DNA of 64,000 nucleotides from Candidatus Solirubrobacter pratensis (GCF_000425945.1 NZ_KE384480.1:62001-126000), one strand, 5' to 3'; counted from the first letter of the stretch, positions 27,868 through 37,249 are shown. Numbers and translations are program-made. The notes: generated by a model from the sequence alone, not told the origin.

Positions 27868-29904
27868 ATGAAGACGCCGGCCCCCTCAGCTCCGCCCTGG
27901 GGGCAGCAGCCTCGCTGGCAGCCCGAGATCCCGCGCTTGCGGATCGGACGGCTTGTGCTCTCCTGGGCGATCGGCGCCGCAGCGGTTGGGGCGGCCTCCT
28001 GGCTCCTCCCGGGCGTCGCGCTGACAGGTTCCCGCGCGGCGTTCGCGGTCGCGGCGGCCGTCGCGGTCCTGAACGCGCTGCTTCCGCCGCTGCTCGCCGC
28101 GCTCCGCCTGCCCTTCACCGTCGCCGCCGGCTTCCTGCTCGCGCTCGCCGGCGACGCGCTCGTGCTGCAGCTGGCTGCCCACGCGCTTCCGGACGACATC
28201 CGGATCGACACGTTCGGCGACGCGCTGCTCGCCGCGCTGACGGTCTCCGCCGTGAGCCTCTGCCTCCAGATCGCGCTCGGGACCAACGACGACGATGAAT
28301 ACGCGCTGCGCGTGACACGGCGCATCGCGCGTCGCCAGGGCACGTCGGACCGTACGGACGTCCCCGGGATCTTGTTCCTCGAGATCGACGGCCTCGCACT
28401 CACCGTTCTGCGCGACGCGATGCGCGACGGCAGCGCGCCGACGCTGGCGAGATGGGTCGCCGAGGACGGCTATCGCCTGCTCGAGTGGGAGACCGACCTC
28501 TCGTCGCAGACGGGGGCCAGCCAGGCCGGCATCCTGCTGGGGTCCAACGACGACATCCCGGCGTTCCGCTGGGTCGAGAAGGACACGGGGAGGCTGGTCG
28601 CCTGCTCATCGCCGGGCGACTGCGCTGCGATCGAGCGGCGCTGCGCGACCGGGCGCGGGCTGCTCGTCGACGGCGGGACGAGCCGGGGCAACCTGCTGTC
28701 CGGCGAGGCCCGCGAGACGGTCCTCACCGTCAGCCGGATGGACGAGGAGCGGCGTGCCAACCCCGGATACCGGGCCTTCTTCGCGAACGGGTTCAACGTC
28801 ACGCGCGCGCTCGTGCTGTTCGGCTGGGAGCTCGCGCTCGAGCTCTCGGCCTCGCTCCGCGCCGCGCGGCGGAACGTCCGTCCGCGCGGGCACAGGGGAG
28901 GGACGTATCCGCTCATGCGGGCCGCGATGTGCGTCGTCATCCGCGACCTCATCGTCTTCGCCGTGCTGACCGACATGATGCGCGGCCGGCCGGCCGTCTA
29001 CGCGACGTTCGCGAGCTACGACGAGGTCGCGCACCACTCGGGTCTCCAGCGGGCCGACACCCTGGAGGCGCTGCGCAAGCTCGACCAGCAGTTCGCGCGC
29101 ATCGCTCGCGCGAGGCGGTTCGCGCCGCGGCCGTACGAGATCGTCGTGTTGTCCGATCACGGGCAGACGCAGGGCGCGACGTTCAGGCAGCGCAACGGAT
29201 ACGGTCTCGACGAGTTGGTCGAGCGGTCGCTAGGCGGCGGCGTCGTGACGGGCGTCGCGGGCGGCGACGAGCAGAACGCGATGATCCGGCATGCGGTCGA
29301 CGAGGCGACCGGGCACCCGCCGGCCAGACGCTCGAAGAACGACGTCTCCGACCGGGACGTCGTGGTCCTCGGCTCGGGCAATCTCGGCCTCGTCTACCTG
29401 ATGGAGCGCCGGCGGCGCCTGACCCTCGAGGAGATCGAGGAGCGCCATCCGCGGCTCCTCGGCGCGCTCCGGGACCATCCGCATGTCGGCTGGCTTCTCG
29501 TCCACTCGGGCGAGCACGGCGCCGTCGTCCTCGGCGAGGCCGGCGCCAACTACCTCGACGAGCGCCGCATCGACGGAAGCGATCCGCTTGCGCCGTTCGG
29601 GGCCACGGCTGCCACGCACCTGCGGCGGACCGACGGCTTCGAGCACGTCGCGGACATCATGGTCGGCAGCTTCTACAACCCCGTCCTGGACGAGGGCTGC
29701 GCCTTCGAGGAGCTGATCTCGTTCCACGGGGGCCTCGGTGGGCCGCAGACGCGGGCGTTCATCCTCGCTCCGGCCATGTTCGCGCCGCCGTCGGGTCCGA
29801 TCGTCGGCGCCGCCGCGGTGCACGAGCTGCTGTGGAGCTGGCGCCGGGCGCTTCAGGGGCCGCCGGCGGCGACCTCGGCTCCCCGGCCGGTCGCGACCGG
29901 CTGA
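27868..29904 (+). CDS. Holin-4-like membrane domain fused to alkaline-phosphatase-superfamily enzyme
   Basis: 678 residues. Residues 1-140 carry four hydrophobic segments of the phage-holin-4_2/YvlD type (LVLSWAIGAAAVGAASWLLP, TVAAGFLLALAGDALVLQLA). From about 160 a phosphodiesterase/nucleotide-pyrophosphatase domain follows: GILFLEIDGLA (metal Asp), SSQTGASQAGILLG (Thr nucleophile region), FASYDEVAHHSG, and VVLSDHGQTQGATF. Such enzymes hydrolyse phosphodiesters or phosphorylated lipids; the membrane module suggests a membrane substrate. Its 3' end overlaps the AI-2E gene by 52 bases. It is not a prophage lysis gene. Confidence 0.88.
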   Translation: MKTPAPSAPPWGQQPRWQPEIPRLRIGRLVLSWAIGAAAVGAASWLLPGVALTGSRAAFAVAAAVAVLNALLPPLLAALRLPFTVAAGFLLALAGDALVLQLAAHALPDDIRIDTFGDALLAALTVSAVSLCLQIALGTNDDDEYALRVTRRIARRQGTSDRTDVPGILFLEIDGLALTVLRDAMRDGSAPTLARWVAEDGYRLLEWETDLSSQTGASQAGILLGSNDDIPAFRWVEKDTGRLVACSSPGDCAAIERRCATGRGLLVDGGTSRGNLLSGEARETVLTVSRMDEERRANPGYRAFFANGFNVTRALVLFGWELALELSASLRAARRNVRPRGHRGGTYPLMRAAMCVVIRDLIVFAVLTDMMRGRPAVYATFASYDEVAHHSGLQRADTLEALRKLDQQFARIARARRFAPRPYEIVVLSDHGQTQGATFRQRNGYGLDELVERSLGGGVVTGVAGGDEQNAMIRHAVDEATGHPPARRSKNDVSDRDVVVLGSGNLGLVYLMERRRRLTLEEIEERHPRLLGALRDHPHVGWLLVHSGEHGAVVLGEAGANYLDERRIDGSDPLAPFGATAATHLRRTDGFEHVADIMVGSFYNPVLDEGCAFEELISFHGGLGGPQTRAFILAPAMFAPPSGPIVGAAAVHELLWSWRRALQGPPAATSAPRPVATG

Positions 29905-31004
29905 TCCGGCGCGCGGGCGCGCGCGACGTCGGCGGAGACGCGTAGCGCCGCGGAGGTGAGCGGCGCCGCGAGAATGAGCCCGATCGCGCCGAACAGGCTG
30001 CCGGCGGCGATCGTCACGATGAGGATGCCGAGGGGATGCATGTCGAGCGCGGCGCCGTATGCGAGCGGCTGGATCAGCTGCTGCAGCGCCCCGTTGGCGA
30101 GCAGCGAGATCACCGCCATCGCGAGCGCGGTCCCCGATCCCTTCGAGCCGAGGGCGATCAGGACGGTGAAGGCGCCGGCCGACCAGGCGCCGAGGTACGG
30201 GATGTAGGCGGTGACGAAGTTCACGATCGCGATCGAGCCGGCGCGCGGGACCCCGAGCACCACGGCGCTGAGGCCGATCACCACGCCATTGAAAACCGCA
30301 ACCGCCGTGACCCCGGCGAAGTATCCGCGCAGCGACTGCAGCGTCCGTCCTGTGATCGCGTGCGCGACCGACCGTGGGACGCCCATGTGGCGCTCCGTCC
30401 ACGCGCGGATGAGCGGTCCATCCTTGAGCAGGAAGAACAGGCTCAGCGCCGTGAAGGAGAGGAACACGGCGAGCGACGCGAGCGCGCCGAGTCCGCCGGC
30501 CAGTCCGGTGAGCAGCGTGTGGAACGCGTCGCCGACCGCGGTGCTCCCATCGGCCTGCGCACGCGCCGCATGGTCGGCGTCGACGCCGGCGTCCTGCAGC
30601 CAGCCGCGGAGCGTGCCGGCCGCCGCGTGGAGGTCGTCCCGGAGCTCGGCGGACTGGCTGCCGATCCCCGCGAGGATGACCACGGTGAGCAGCACTGCGA
30701 GCGCGATCGCGCCGAGCAGGACGATCGCGGCGGCCGCGCTGCGCGGGAGACCGCGTCGCTGCATCGCGCCGATCACGGGAGAGAGGACGGAGGCGAGGAT
30801 CGCCGCGGTGACCACGGGGAAGACGATCGCGTGCGTGAGCGAGAGCAGCCACACCACGGCGACCGCGAGCAGCGTGATCCCGACCAGCAGCCAGGAGGTC
30901 ACGCCGAGGTCGAAGATCCACGCGCGCACGGCGAAGACGCCGGTCAGCTCGTCGGAGCGGATCTGGTGGTCCTCCTCCGGGCGAGACGGCTCCGTCTTCG
31001 TCAT
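29853..31004 (-). CDS. AI-2E family transporter
   Basis: 383 residues. Typical family layout: hydrophobic pairs at the N-terminus (SWLLVGITLLAVAVVWLLSL, HAIVFPVVTAAILASVLSP), a large soluble loop with ADGSTAVGDAFHTLLTGL, then a membrane bundle including VFNGVVIGLSAVVLGVPRAG and GILIVTIAAGSLFGAIGLIL. Family members export small molecules or exchange Na+/H+; the substrate is unknown. Last gene of a three-gene minus-strand run with the amidotransferase (7-base gap) and a Usp. Confidence 0.9.
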   Translation of the reverse strand: MTKTEPSRPEEDHQIRSDELTGVFAVRAWIFDLGVTSWLLVGITLLAVAVVWLLSLTHAIVFPVVTAAILASVLSPVIGAMQRRGLPRSAAAAIVLLGAIALAVLLTVVILAGIGSQSAELRDDLHAAAGTLRGWLQDAGVDADHAARAQADGSTAVGDAFHTLLTGLAGGLGALASLAVFLSFTALSLFFLLKDGPLIRAWTERHMGVPRSVAHAITGRTLQSLRGYFAGVTAVAVFNGVVIGLSAVVLGVPRAGSIAIVNFVTAYIPYLGAWSAGAFTVLIALGSKGSGTALAMAVISLLANGALQQLIQPLAYGAALDMHPLGILIVTIAAGSLFGAIGLILAAPLTSAALRVSADVARARAPDQPVATGRGAEVAAGGP

Positions 31005-31011
31005 CGCATCT

Positions 31012-31875
31012 CTACGTCGCCGCGGCGATGTGCTCGACAGCCGGCGCCTGGGGATGGAACGGCCGCCGCTCGTCCTCGCCGGGCTGCACGATCAACGCCG
31101 TCGACTCCGGGACCTCGACCCAGACGCCGGGCAGGTCCGAGAGCGGCTCGGAGACGATGATGCGGTCCTCGTCGGTCAGACGCGCGAAGCGGGGGTTGTC
31201 CGGGTGCAGCGACTGCACGGTCTCGCGGTCGGCGGAGACGAACAGCGTCCGCGAGTGCCCCTCCGTGGAGTAGCGCACGGCCCACAGCCGCTCGCCGTCG
31301 CTGAAGCCCAGCGTCATCTGGACCGCGTTCTCGATCCCGTGGGCCTCGGCCGCCGCCTCGATCCGGCCGACCGCGCACTCGACGGCGCCGATCGGATCCT
31401 CTTCGAGGCCGCACGACAGCGCGAGGTAGAAGAGCACCTCCGAATCGGTCGAGCCGACGATGCCCTCGAAGAGCTCCCGGTCGACCTGCAGCAGCAGATC
31501 GCGCCGGATCTCATGGAAGCCGTTGATCGCGCCGTTGTGGACGAACAGCCAGCGCCCATGGCGGAAGGGGTGGCAGTTGGTCTGCTGGACGGGCGTCCCG
31601 GTCGTCGCGCGGATGTGGGCGAGGAACAGCGGCGACTCGATGTGGGCGGCGAGGTCGCGCAGGTTGGCGTCGCTCCACGCCGGGGAGATGTTGCGATAGC
31701 GCCGAGGACGCCGGCGGTCGCCGGACGAGTACCAGCCGAGGCCGAATCCGTCGCCGTTCGTGGTCTCGACTCCCATGCGCGCGTGCCGGCTCTGGTCGAT
31801 GAGACCGTGCTCGGTGCGGAACAGCAACTCCTCCATCACGAGCGGCTGGCCGAAGTAGGCGTTCCAGCGGCACAT
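31012..31875 (-). CDS. Class II glutamine amidotransferase (YafJ-like)
   Basis: 287 residues from ATG 31875 with CAGGAGG upstream. After Met removal the N-terminal Cys (MCRWNAYFG) is the Ntn-type glutaminase nucleophile. Glutamine-site segments follow: GDGFGLGWYSSG, LFLAHIRATTGTPVQQTNCH, RWLFVHNGAINGF and GSTDSEVLFYLAL. No synthase domain is attached, as in YafJ/EgtC-type proteins. The acceptor of the released ammonia is unknown; neighbours are a Usp and the AI-2E transporter. Confidence 0.88.
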   Translation of the reverse strand: MCRWNAYFGQPLVMEELLFRTEHGLIDQSRHARMGVETTNGDGFGLGWYSSGDRRRPRRYRNISPAWSDANLRDLAAHIESPLFLAHIRATTGTPVQQTNCHPFRHGRWLFVHNGAINGFHEIRRDLLLQVDRELFEGIVGSTDSEVLFYLALSCGLEEDPIGAVECAVGRIEAAAEAHGIENAVQMTLGFSDGERLWAVRYSTEGHSRTLFVSADRETVQSLHPDNPRFARLTDEDRIIVSEPLSDLPGVWVEVPESTALIVQPGEDERRPFHPQAPAVEHIAAAT

Positions 31876-31894
31876 TCGAGTTCCTCCTGGTCGG

Positions 31895-32377
31895 TTACTC
31901 CGGCGCCTTGACGACCAACACGGGACGCTCGAGGCGCCGCAGCAGCCCGCGCGACGTCGAACCGAACAGGCCCGACTTGAACGCTCCGAGGCCTCGCGAT
32001 CCGACGACGACGGCGCTTGCATCGAGTCGCCGGGCGATCGCGGCGATCGTGTCCACGACGTCCTTCTCGTCCGCTACGGGAAGCGCCTCCGCCGCAACTC
32101 CGCGGTCGCGGGCGAGCTGCGCGCCGGACTCGGCGGCGCCGGTGGCGCGGTCGCGCTGTGCTCCGTCCACCCGCGCCATCTGCTCCGGCGTCGGCACGAC
32201 ATAGCCGGCGCCGGTGATGTCGGTGGTCGAGACCATCGCCATCGCGAGGCCCGGCTCCCACACGCTGACGACGACCAGCCGGTGGTCCGGGAAGAGCTCC
32301 GCCGCGGCCTCGACCGCGGCTTGGGACTCGGCGGATCCGTCGTAGGCCACGAGCACGGGGTGCCGGTCTTCGGACAT
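31895..32377 (-). CDS. Universal stress protein (single UspA domain)
   Basis: 160 residues. Begins PVLVAYDGSAESQAAVEAAA and ends with the ATP-binding signature VVGSRGLGAFKSGLFGSTSR and RPVLVVKAPE, so the nucleotide-binding type. First gene of the Usp - amidotransferase - AI-2E run; 19 bases to the next start. Confidence 0.93.
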   Translation of the reverse strand: MSEDRHPVLVAYDGSAESQAAVEAAAELFPDHRLVVVSVWEPGLAMAMVSTTDITGAGYVVPTPEQMARVDGAQRDRATGAAESGAQLARDRGVAAEALPVADEKDVVDTIAAIARRLDASAVVVGSRGLGAFKSGLFGSTSRGLLRRLERPVLVVKAPE

Positions 32378-32481
32378 GCATCGAGGTCACCACGCGACGC
32401 ACGGCCCTGCCTCACCCCGATGGGATGATGCGGCGGGACCGCCGGCGGCGGATCGTCAGCCTCCCGACGAAGGAGGCAACG

Positions 32482-32922
32482 ATGACGCAAGACATGCTCG
32501 AGGAGCTCGGCCCGATCGACTACGTGGTGCTCGAGTGGCCGACCGGGGGGCCGAGCGGCGAAGCGGCGCCGATGATCATCGACCTGGTCGAGCACGGCAT
32601 CATCCGCATCCTCGACATCGCGTTCCTCGCCAGGGACGAGGACGGCACCACCAGGACGCTGGACCTGGGGTCGTTCTCCAACGACGACGCCTTCATGCAA
32701 TTCGAGGGCGCGTCGTCCGGGCTGCTCAGCACCGAGGATCTCGAAGAGGCGGCGTCCGCGCTCGCCCCCGGCACCACGGCGGCCGTGCTGGTGTGGGAGA
32801 ACCGCTTCATCGCGCCGATCGCCGCGGCGCTGCGCCGCTCCGGCGGGCAGCTCGTCGCGACCGGGCGCATCCCCGCCGACGAACTCCTCGCTTCGCTCGA
32901 CGTCGTCGAGGCCGCTCACTGA
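32482..32922 (+). CDS. DUF6325 family protein
   Basis: 146 residues; ATG 32482 after AAGGAGG. It matches the DUF6325 pattern: GPIDYVVLEWP at the N-terminus, a hydrophobic RILDIAFLARDEDGT, then GTTAAVLVWENRFIAPIAAA and a Gly/Arg-rich end. Function unknown. Followed 17 bases later by a SHOCT protein, the pairing usual for this family, and first in a four-gene plus-strand run. Confidence 0.85.
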   Translation: MTQDMLEELGPIDYVVLEWPTGGPSGEAAPMIIDLVEHGIIRILDIAFLARDEDGTTRTLDLGSFSNDDAFMQFEGASSGLLSTEDLEEAASALAPGTTAAVLVWENRFIAPIAAALRRSGGQLVATGRIPADELLASLDVVEAAH

Positions 32923-32939
32923 GACGAAAGGAAGTCACC

Positions 32940-33206
32940 ATGCCCGGACTGCTCCGCGGCGTCGCCCGCACCGCCGTCGTCGCCGGCACCGCCACCGCCG
33001 TCAGCAATCGCGTGTCGCGCCGGCAGGCGAGACGCTGGGGCGCTCAGGAGGAGTACTACGACGCTCCGCCAGAGGCCGCGCCGCCCCCGGCTCCGGCCGG
33101 CCCCGATCGCGTCGCGAAGCTCCGCGAGCTCGCGACGCTGCGCGACGACGGCATCCTCACCGATGAGGAGTTCGAAGCCGAGAAGCACAAGCTGCTGAAC
33201 AGTTGA
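32940..33206 (+). CDS. Small SHOCT-domain protein
   Basis: 88 residues, AAAGGAAG before the ATG. A short hydrophobic/basic N-terminus (LLRGVARTAVVAGTATAVSN) and a Pro/Ala linker precede a C-terminal SHOCT domain (KLRELATLRDDGILTDEEFE, AEKHKLL). SHOCT is an oligomerisation module without known enzymatic role. Its stop overlaps the TTG start of the next gene. Confidence 0.9.
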   Translation: MPGLLRGVARTAVVAGTATAVSNRVSRRQARRWGAQEEYYDAPPEAAPPPAPAGPDRVAKLRELATLRDDGILTDEEFEAEKHKLLNS

Positions 33207-34069
33207 GCGGGTCGATGCCGTCCACGCGCATCCCCGGCGCGGTCATGCGACTCGCAGCGGCGGGCCTGGCCACCGGTACCCTCGCCACCCGCCCGGCCGC
33301 CGGCGCCTGGGCCGCCGCGCGCCGGGTCGAGCGCGGGGCGCGGCGGCAGCTCGCTTCCGAGGTCGGCCGCCGGACGCTCGTCCTGCTCGACGGGGCGCTG
33401 ACGTCCGTCTACACCGACGAGGCCGTCGCGCGCCTGCTGGACAGCGACGCCGCCGAGCGCGCCGTCGACCATGCGCTGGGCGGCCGGCTCGTCGGCGTGA
33501 TCACGCGCGATCTCGTGCGCTTCGAGGTCGTCGAGCGCGTGACGCAGGAGGTCATGGCCGAAGGCGTGTTCGATCGCACCCTCGATGGCCTCGACGTCGC
33601 CGGTGGAGCGCAGCTCATCGCGGACCGCCTGCTCGCGGGCGGCATCGCCGAGCAGCTGGCGGCGCGGCTGCTCGAAGGGCCGGAGCTCGAGCGGATCGTC
33701 GAGCTGGTGCTCGAGAGCCCGCGGGCCGAGCAGCTCCTGACGGCAGCGCTCGAAAGCCCGGGGATGGAGCGGATGATCACGCGCGTGGTCGAGAGCCGCG
33801 TCGTCGACGAAGCCGCCGCCCGGATCGCCGACGACGTCGTCCGGCGGATGCGCACCAGCGAGGCGATGTGGACCCTCATCGACGACATCGCGCAGAGCCC
33901 GGCGGTGTCCGAGGCCATCACGCAGCAGGGCGCGGGGTTCGCCGACCAGGTGACCGGCGAGATCCGCGAGCGATCGCGCACGGCGGACGTCCGGCTCGAA
34001 CGCGCCGCCCGGCGGCTGCTGCGCCGCCGGCCGCGACCCGGCGCCGGCGAGGCGCCGTCGGCGACATGA
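33203..34069 (+). CDS. Unknown helical protein in SHOCT/RDD operon
   Basis: 288 residues from TTG 33203 (ATG 33215 possible). An Ala/Gly-rich hydrophobic N-terminus is followed by a long helical region with repeated short units (AEQLAARLLEGPELERIVEL, VLESPRAEQLLTAALESPGM) and a basic, Arg-rich end. I do not recognise a family with certainty. The repeats suggest amphipathic helices lying on a membrane. It overlaps its neighbours at both ends, so it is made together with the SHOCT and RDD proteins. Confidence 0.7.
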   Translation: MSGSMPSTRIPGAVMRLAAAGLATGTLATRPAAGAWAAARRVERGARRQLASEVGRRTLVLLDGALTSVYTDEAVARLLDSDAAERAVDHALGGRLVGVITRDLVRFEVVERVTQEVMAEGVFDRTLDGLDVAGGAQLIADRLLAGGIAEQLAARLLEGPELERIVELVLESPRAEQLLTAALESPGMERMITRVVESRVVDEAAARIADDVVRRMRTSEAMWTLIDDIAQSPAVSEAITQQGAGFADQVTGEIRERSRTADVRLERAARRLLRRRPRPGAGEAPSAT

Positions 34070-34629
34070 CGGCGGATGCGCGCAGCGAGGGCGGGGCGGG
34101 CGTCGCTTCGCCGCTCTACGCGGGACTCGCCACCCGGACGCTGGCGTTCGCGGCCGACGCGGCCATCATCAACGCCGTCGCCTGGTTCGTGGGCGCCGTC
34201 ATCGCGCTCTGCCTGTCGCTGCTCGAGATCCCGCAGCAGGTGACGAGCGTGATCGCGGCGATCGGAGCCGTGGCGGCGCTGGCATGGACGTTGGCCTACT
34301 TCGTCTTCTTCTGGTCGGCGAGCGGCCAGACCCCCGGCAACCGGCTGCTCGGCATCGCCGTGCGGGAGGCGTCCACCGGGCGACCGGTGCACGCGGGCCG
34401 CGCCGCGCTGCGCGCCCTGGCCCTGCCGCTCTCCGCGCTGCCGTTGTGCGCGGGGTTCCTGCTGATCCTCGTCGACGGCCGGCGCCGCGCGCTGCACGAC
34501 CGCCTCGCGGGAACGGTGGTCGTGTACGTGCAGGAGCGGCGCCGCGCCGTCCGTCAGCCGCCGATCAGGCCCGCGACGCGGCCGCGCGACACGGCATCGG
34601 ACCGGCACGAGACGTTCAGCTTGCGATAG
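34066..34629 (+). CDS. RDD family membrane protein
   Basis: 187 residues; start in an ATGA overlap. Three to four membrane segments. RDD signature: YAGLATRTLAFAADAAIINA (Arg and Asp), the middle SGQTPGNRLLGIAVREASTG, and the end DGRRRALHDRLAGTVVVYV. RDD proteins are linked to ion transport or stress tolerance, but the role here is unknown. The last 76 bases overlap the LuxR gene on the opposite strand. Confidence 0.9.
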   Translation: MTADARSEGGAGVASPLYAGLATRTLAFAADAAIINAVAWFVGAVIALCLSLLEIPQQVTSVIAAIGAVAALAWTLAYFVFFWSASGQTPGNRLLGIAVREASTGRPVHAGRAALRALALPLSALPLCAGFLLILVDGRRRALHDRLAGTVVVYVQERRRAVRQPPIRPATRPRDTASDRHETFSLR

Positions 34630-36707
34630 ACCGCAAGCGCCTGCGTCTTGACCGTGTTGGGCGACACGTGCAGGCGCTCGCCGATCTCGCGGAACGACAT
34701 GCAGCTCTCGAGCAGCCTGAGCACGCGCAGCTCGGCGTTCGTGAGCGCGGGCCCGTCGCCGCCCGCGCTGGCGGCGAAGGCGTCCGCGCGGGCCCAGCCG
34801 TCGTGCACCCAGCGAGCGAGCAGCGGCGCGTCGGGTACCTGGGCCTGAAGCCGGGCGGCATGACCGAGGAGCATCCGGGCGGTGGGTCCATCGCTGAGGC
34901 GGATCTCGGCGCGAGCGAGCCACACGTGCGTCTCGGCGAGCAGCCATGGCGGGAAGTCCGCCCGCGGCAGGACCAGCCGCAGCGAGCCGGCGGCGTCGCG
35001 GCTCGCTCGCTCGGTCTCTCCGCGATTGGCCGCGACGACGGCCGTCACGGCGAGGATCAGCGCGTGCACCGGGCGCGGCGCACCGTTCCCGGACAGCGAC
35101 GCCGACGCGGCCTGCGCTTGGCGCTCCGCCTCGTCCCAGTCGGCCAGGTCGGCCGCGACCAGCGCGAGCTGGGCATGTGCCACCGCGGCGACGGCCGCGA
35201 CCCGGCCATCGGTCCGGACTGCGGCTTCTTCGAGCGCATCGCGGGCCGCCCCGACGTCCCCGGCCAGCTGCTGTGCGATGCCGCCGAGGAGCAGTCCCAG
35301 CGATTGCCACGCGCCGCCCGGCGGTGCCTGCTCGCATGCGCGTGCGGCGTCGTCGGCCATCTGCCGCATGCCGTGGCGCGCGATGCCCGCGCGCAGGAGC
35401 GCGGTTGCGGCCACCCACCCCGGGGCACTCGGAAGCTCCTGCAGCGCCCGCTCCGCGGCTTCGACCGCGCGCAGCGCCTCGATGCGCCGCCCTTGCGCGA
35501 CGTGGCAGACGGCGGCGGTGAGCGCGAGCGGCGCGTGCGCGACGATCTCGCGCGCCATCAAGCACCGCAGCCACTCGGCCAGCGTGGTCTCGCGGCCATC
35601 GAGGGCGTAGGCGGGCGCGAGCGACCACATCAAGGAGCCCGCCAGGCGCGCGTCCCGGGAGGCGATCGCATGATGGATCGCCGCGCCCGGCTCCCGTTCG
35701 CGGGCAAGCCAGACGGCGGCGCGGCGATGCAATGTGCGGTCGAGCCCGGGCTCCACCCGGGCGAGCTCGGCCCGAAGAGCCTGTACGAGCAGCGGGTGGC
35801 ATCGGAACACCGTCCCCTGCCGGTCGACCCGCTCGACCGGCAGGCCTGCGTGCAGGAGCTGCTCGATCGCGGCGGCCGAGCCGCGGGCTCCGGCGACCGC
35901 GTCGCAGAGCGGGGCCGACAGCGTGTCCAGGATCGAGCTGCGGCGCAGCAACGTGCGCTGGGACGGCGCAAGCTGGGCCAGCAGCTCGCCCTGCACGTAC
36001 TCGGCGACGAACCGGTCCGCGCCGTCGAACCCGGCGATGGCCGCTCCGGCGTCGGAGGCATCGGCGACCGAGAGGGCGGCGAGATAGAGCGCGGCCGGCC
36101 AGCCCTCGGTGCGCGCGAGCAGGAGATCGACCTGCTCGGCATCCAATCGCAGTCCGGCACCATCGAGCAGCATCGCCGCTTCGAGCCGGCCCATGGCGAG
36201 GTCGCGCCGCGTGATCTCGAGCATCAGGCGGTGGGCTCGCAGCCGGCCGATCGGTGCCGGGAGATCGCCGCGCGAGGCCACCGCCAGCATCACGCCGCGC
36301 GGCAGCCGGGCCGCCGCCTGGAGGATGTCGGCGACCGCGTCGGCGGGCGCGAGCGCGGCGTCGTCGAGCACGATCACCTGCGGCGCCCCGGACGCGGCCG
36401 CCGCTTCGATCGAGCGCACCGTCGCGGCCGCGCCGTCGCCGCCGTCGAGCGCAGACCAGGAGAACGGACGGCCGTCGCGCAACGCCCATTCCGCGAGCAG
36501 CGCGGTCTTGCCGTAGCCGGCCGGCGCCACGATGGTCGCGACCGGCGCGTCCCGGCAGGCCAGCAGCCGGCGCACGAGGGCGGCGCGCGGCACGATGCCG
36601 GCGGGCAGCCGCGGCGGCCCGGCGTCCTGCCGCACCGTAGGCTCGGCGGCCGCGCCGCGGGGGCGCCTCCGGCCCGAGTGGAGCGCCTGTACCGTCTCCG
36701 TGCTCAC
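34554..36707 (-). CDS. Large LuxR-family (MalT-like) ATP-dependent regulator
   Basis: 717 residues from GTG 36707; reading further upstream adds low-complexity sequence. The N-terminal P-loop ATPase has Walker A in VATIVAPAGYGKTALLAEWA and Walker B-like VIVLDDAALAPADA. A helical, TPR-like sensor region fills the middle (about 330-640), and a C-terminal LuxR helix-turn-helix follows (LTNAELRVLRLLESCMSFRE, IGERLHVSPNTVKTQALAVY). STAND-type regulators of this kind are activated by a ligand and ATP. A motif (36770-36792) lies in its divergent upstream region. Confidence 0.88.
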   Translation of the reverse strand: MSTETVQALHSGRRRPRGAAAEPTVRQDAGPPRLPAGIVPRAALVRRLLACRDAPVATIVAPAGYGKTALLAEWALRDGRPFSWSALDGGDGAAATVRSIEAAAASGAPQVIVLDDAALAPADAVADILQAAARLPRGVMLAVASRGDLPAPIGRLRAHRLMLEITRRDLAMGRLEAAMLLDGAGLRLDAEQVDLLLARTEGWPAALYLAALSVADASDAGAAIAGFDGADRFVAEYVQGELLAQLAPSQRTLLRRSSILDTLSAPLCDAVAGARGSAAAIEQLLHAGLPVERVDRQGTVFRCHPLLVQALRAELARVEPGLDRTLHRRAAVWLAREREPGAAIHHAIASRDARLAGSLMWSLAPAYALDGRETTLAEWLRCLMAREIVAHAPLALTAAVCHVAQGRRIEALRAVEAAERALQELPSAPGWVAATALLRAGIARHGMRQMADDAARACEQAPPGGAWQSLGLLLGGIAQQLAGDVGAARDALEEAAVRTDGRVAAVAAVAHAQLALVAADLADWDEAERQAQAASASLSGNGAPRPVHALILAVTAVVAANRGETERASRDAAGSLRLVLPRADFPPWLLAETHVWLARAEIRLSDGPTARMLLGHAARLQAQVPDAPLLARWVHDGWARADAFAASAGGDGPALTNAELRVLRLLESCMSFREIGERLHVSPNTVKTQALAVYRKLNVSCRSDAVSRGRVAGLIGG

Positions 36708-36769
36708 GTGTCGCCAGCATGGCCGCGGCCGGGGCGGCGGCCAAGGAGGCTCACCGGCCCAGGCGAGGG

Positions 36770-36792
36770 GCGCGCACACCACTGCGCGCACG
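36770..36792. promoter_or_regulatory. GCGCGCACACCACTGCGCGC motif
   Basis: Between the MalT-like regulator (minus, 36707) and the YggT-like gene (plus, 36869). The sequence GCGCGCACACC, then GCGCGCACG, is a variant of the island's recurring motif. Could be autoregulatory for the adjacent LuxR protein; that is speculation. Confidence 0.3.
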
Positions 36793-36868
36793 GCCGCCTG
36801 CACGCCTCCCGGGCGCGAGGGAAGCGCGCATCCTTGCGGGCCGGCGGGCGGTCGGCTGCGATAGGTGC

Positions 36869-37246
36869 ATGGGGAACGCAACCATCACAACCGTGCGGGT
36901 CGCGCGCGGCCTCAGCTACCTCGTGTACGCCTTCGTGCTGATCGCGCTGATCATCCTCGTGCTCGGCTTCTTCCTGCTCCTGTTCGGCGCGAACCCCGAC
37001 GCGCCGTTCGCGGAGTGGGTCTACCGCAGCCTGGCGCGCGTGATGGCACCGTTCCGGGGGATCTTCGAACCGGTCAAGCTCAACGGCGACTCCGTGCTCG
37101 ACACCTCGGTGCTGTTCGCCATGATCGTCTACGGCATCGTGGGCATGCTCCTGAGCGCGCTGATCTCCTGGCTCACCGAGCGCCTGCTCGCCCTGCGCCG
37201 GCGCCACGAGTCGGCGACCGAGACGCGCACGCCCGTCGCCGCGTGA
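36869..37246 (+). CDS. YggT-like two-segment membrane protein
   Basis: 125 residues. Two hydrophobic segments (LSYLVYAFVLIALIILVLGF and LFAMIVYGIVGMLLSALISW) flank a polar loop with PFAEWVYRSLARVMAPFRGI, as in YggT proteins. A charged C-terminus follows. Its stop lies 4 bases from the end of the convergent CMD-like gene. Function unknown, perhaps osmotic or envelope. Confidence 0.75.
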   Translation: MGNATITTVRVARGLSYLVYAFVLIALIILVLGFFLLLFGANPDAPFAEWVYRSLARVMAPFRGIFEPVKLNGDSVLDTSVLFAMIVYGIVGMLLSALISWLTERLLALRRRHESATETRTPVAA

Positions 37247-37249
37247 CGC

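Noticed and set aside
27868..28300. Phage holin / lysis cassette
   Set aside because: The holin-like region is the N-terminal part of a continuous phosphodiesterase gene, with no endolysin nearby.
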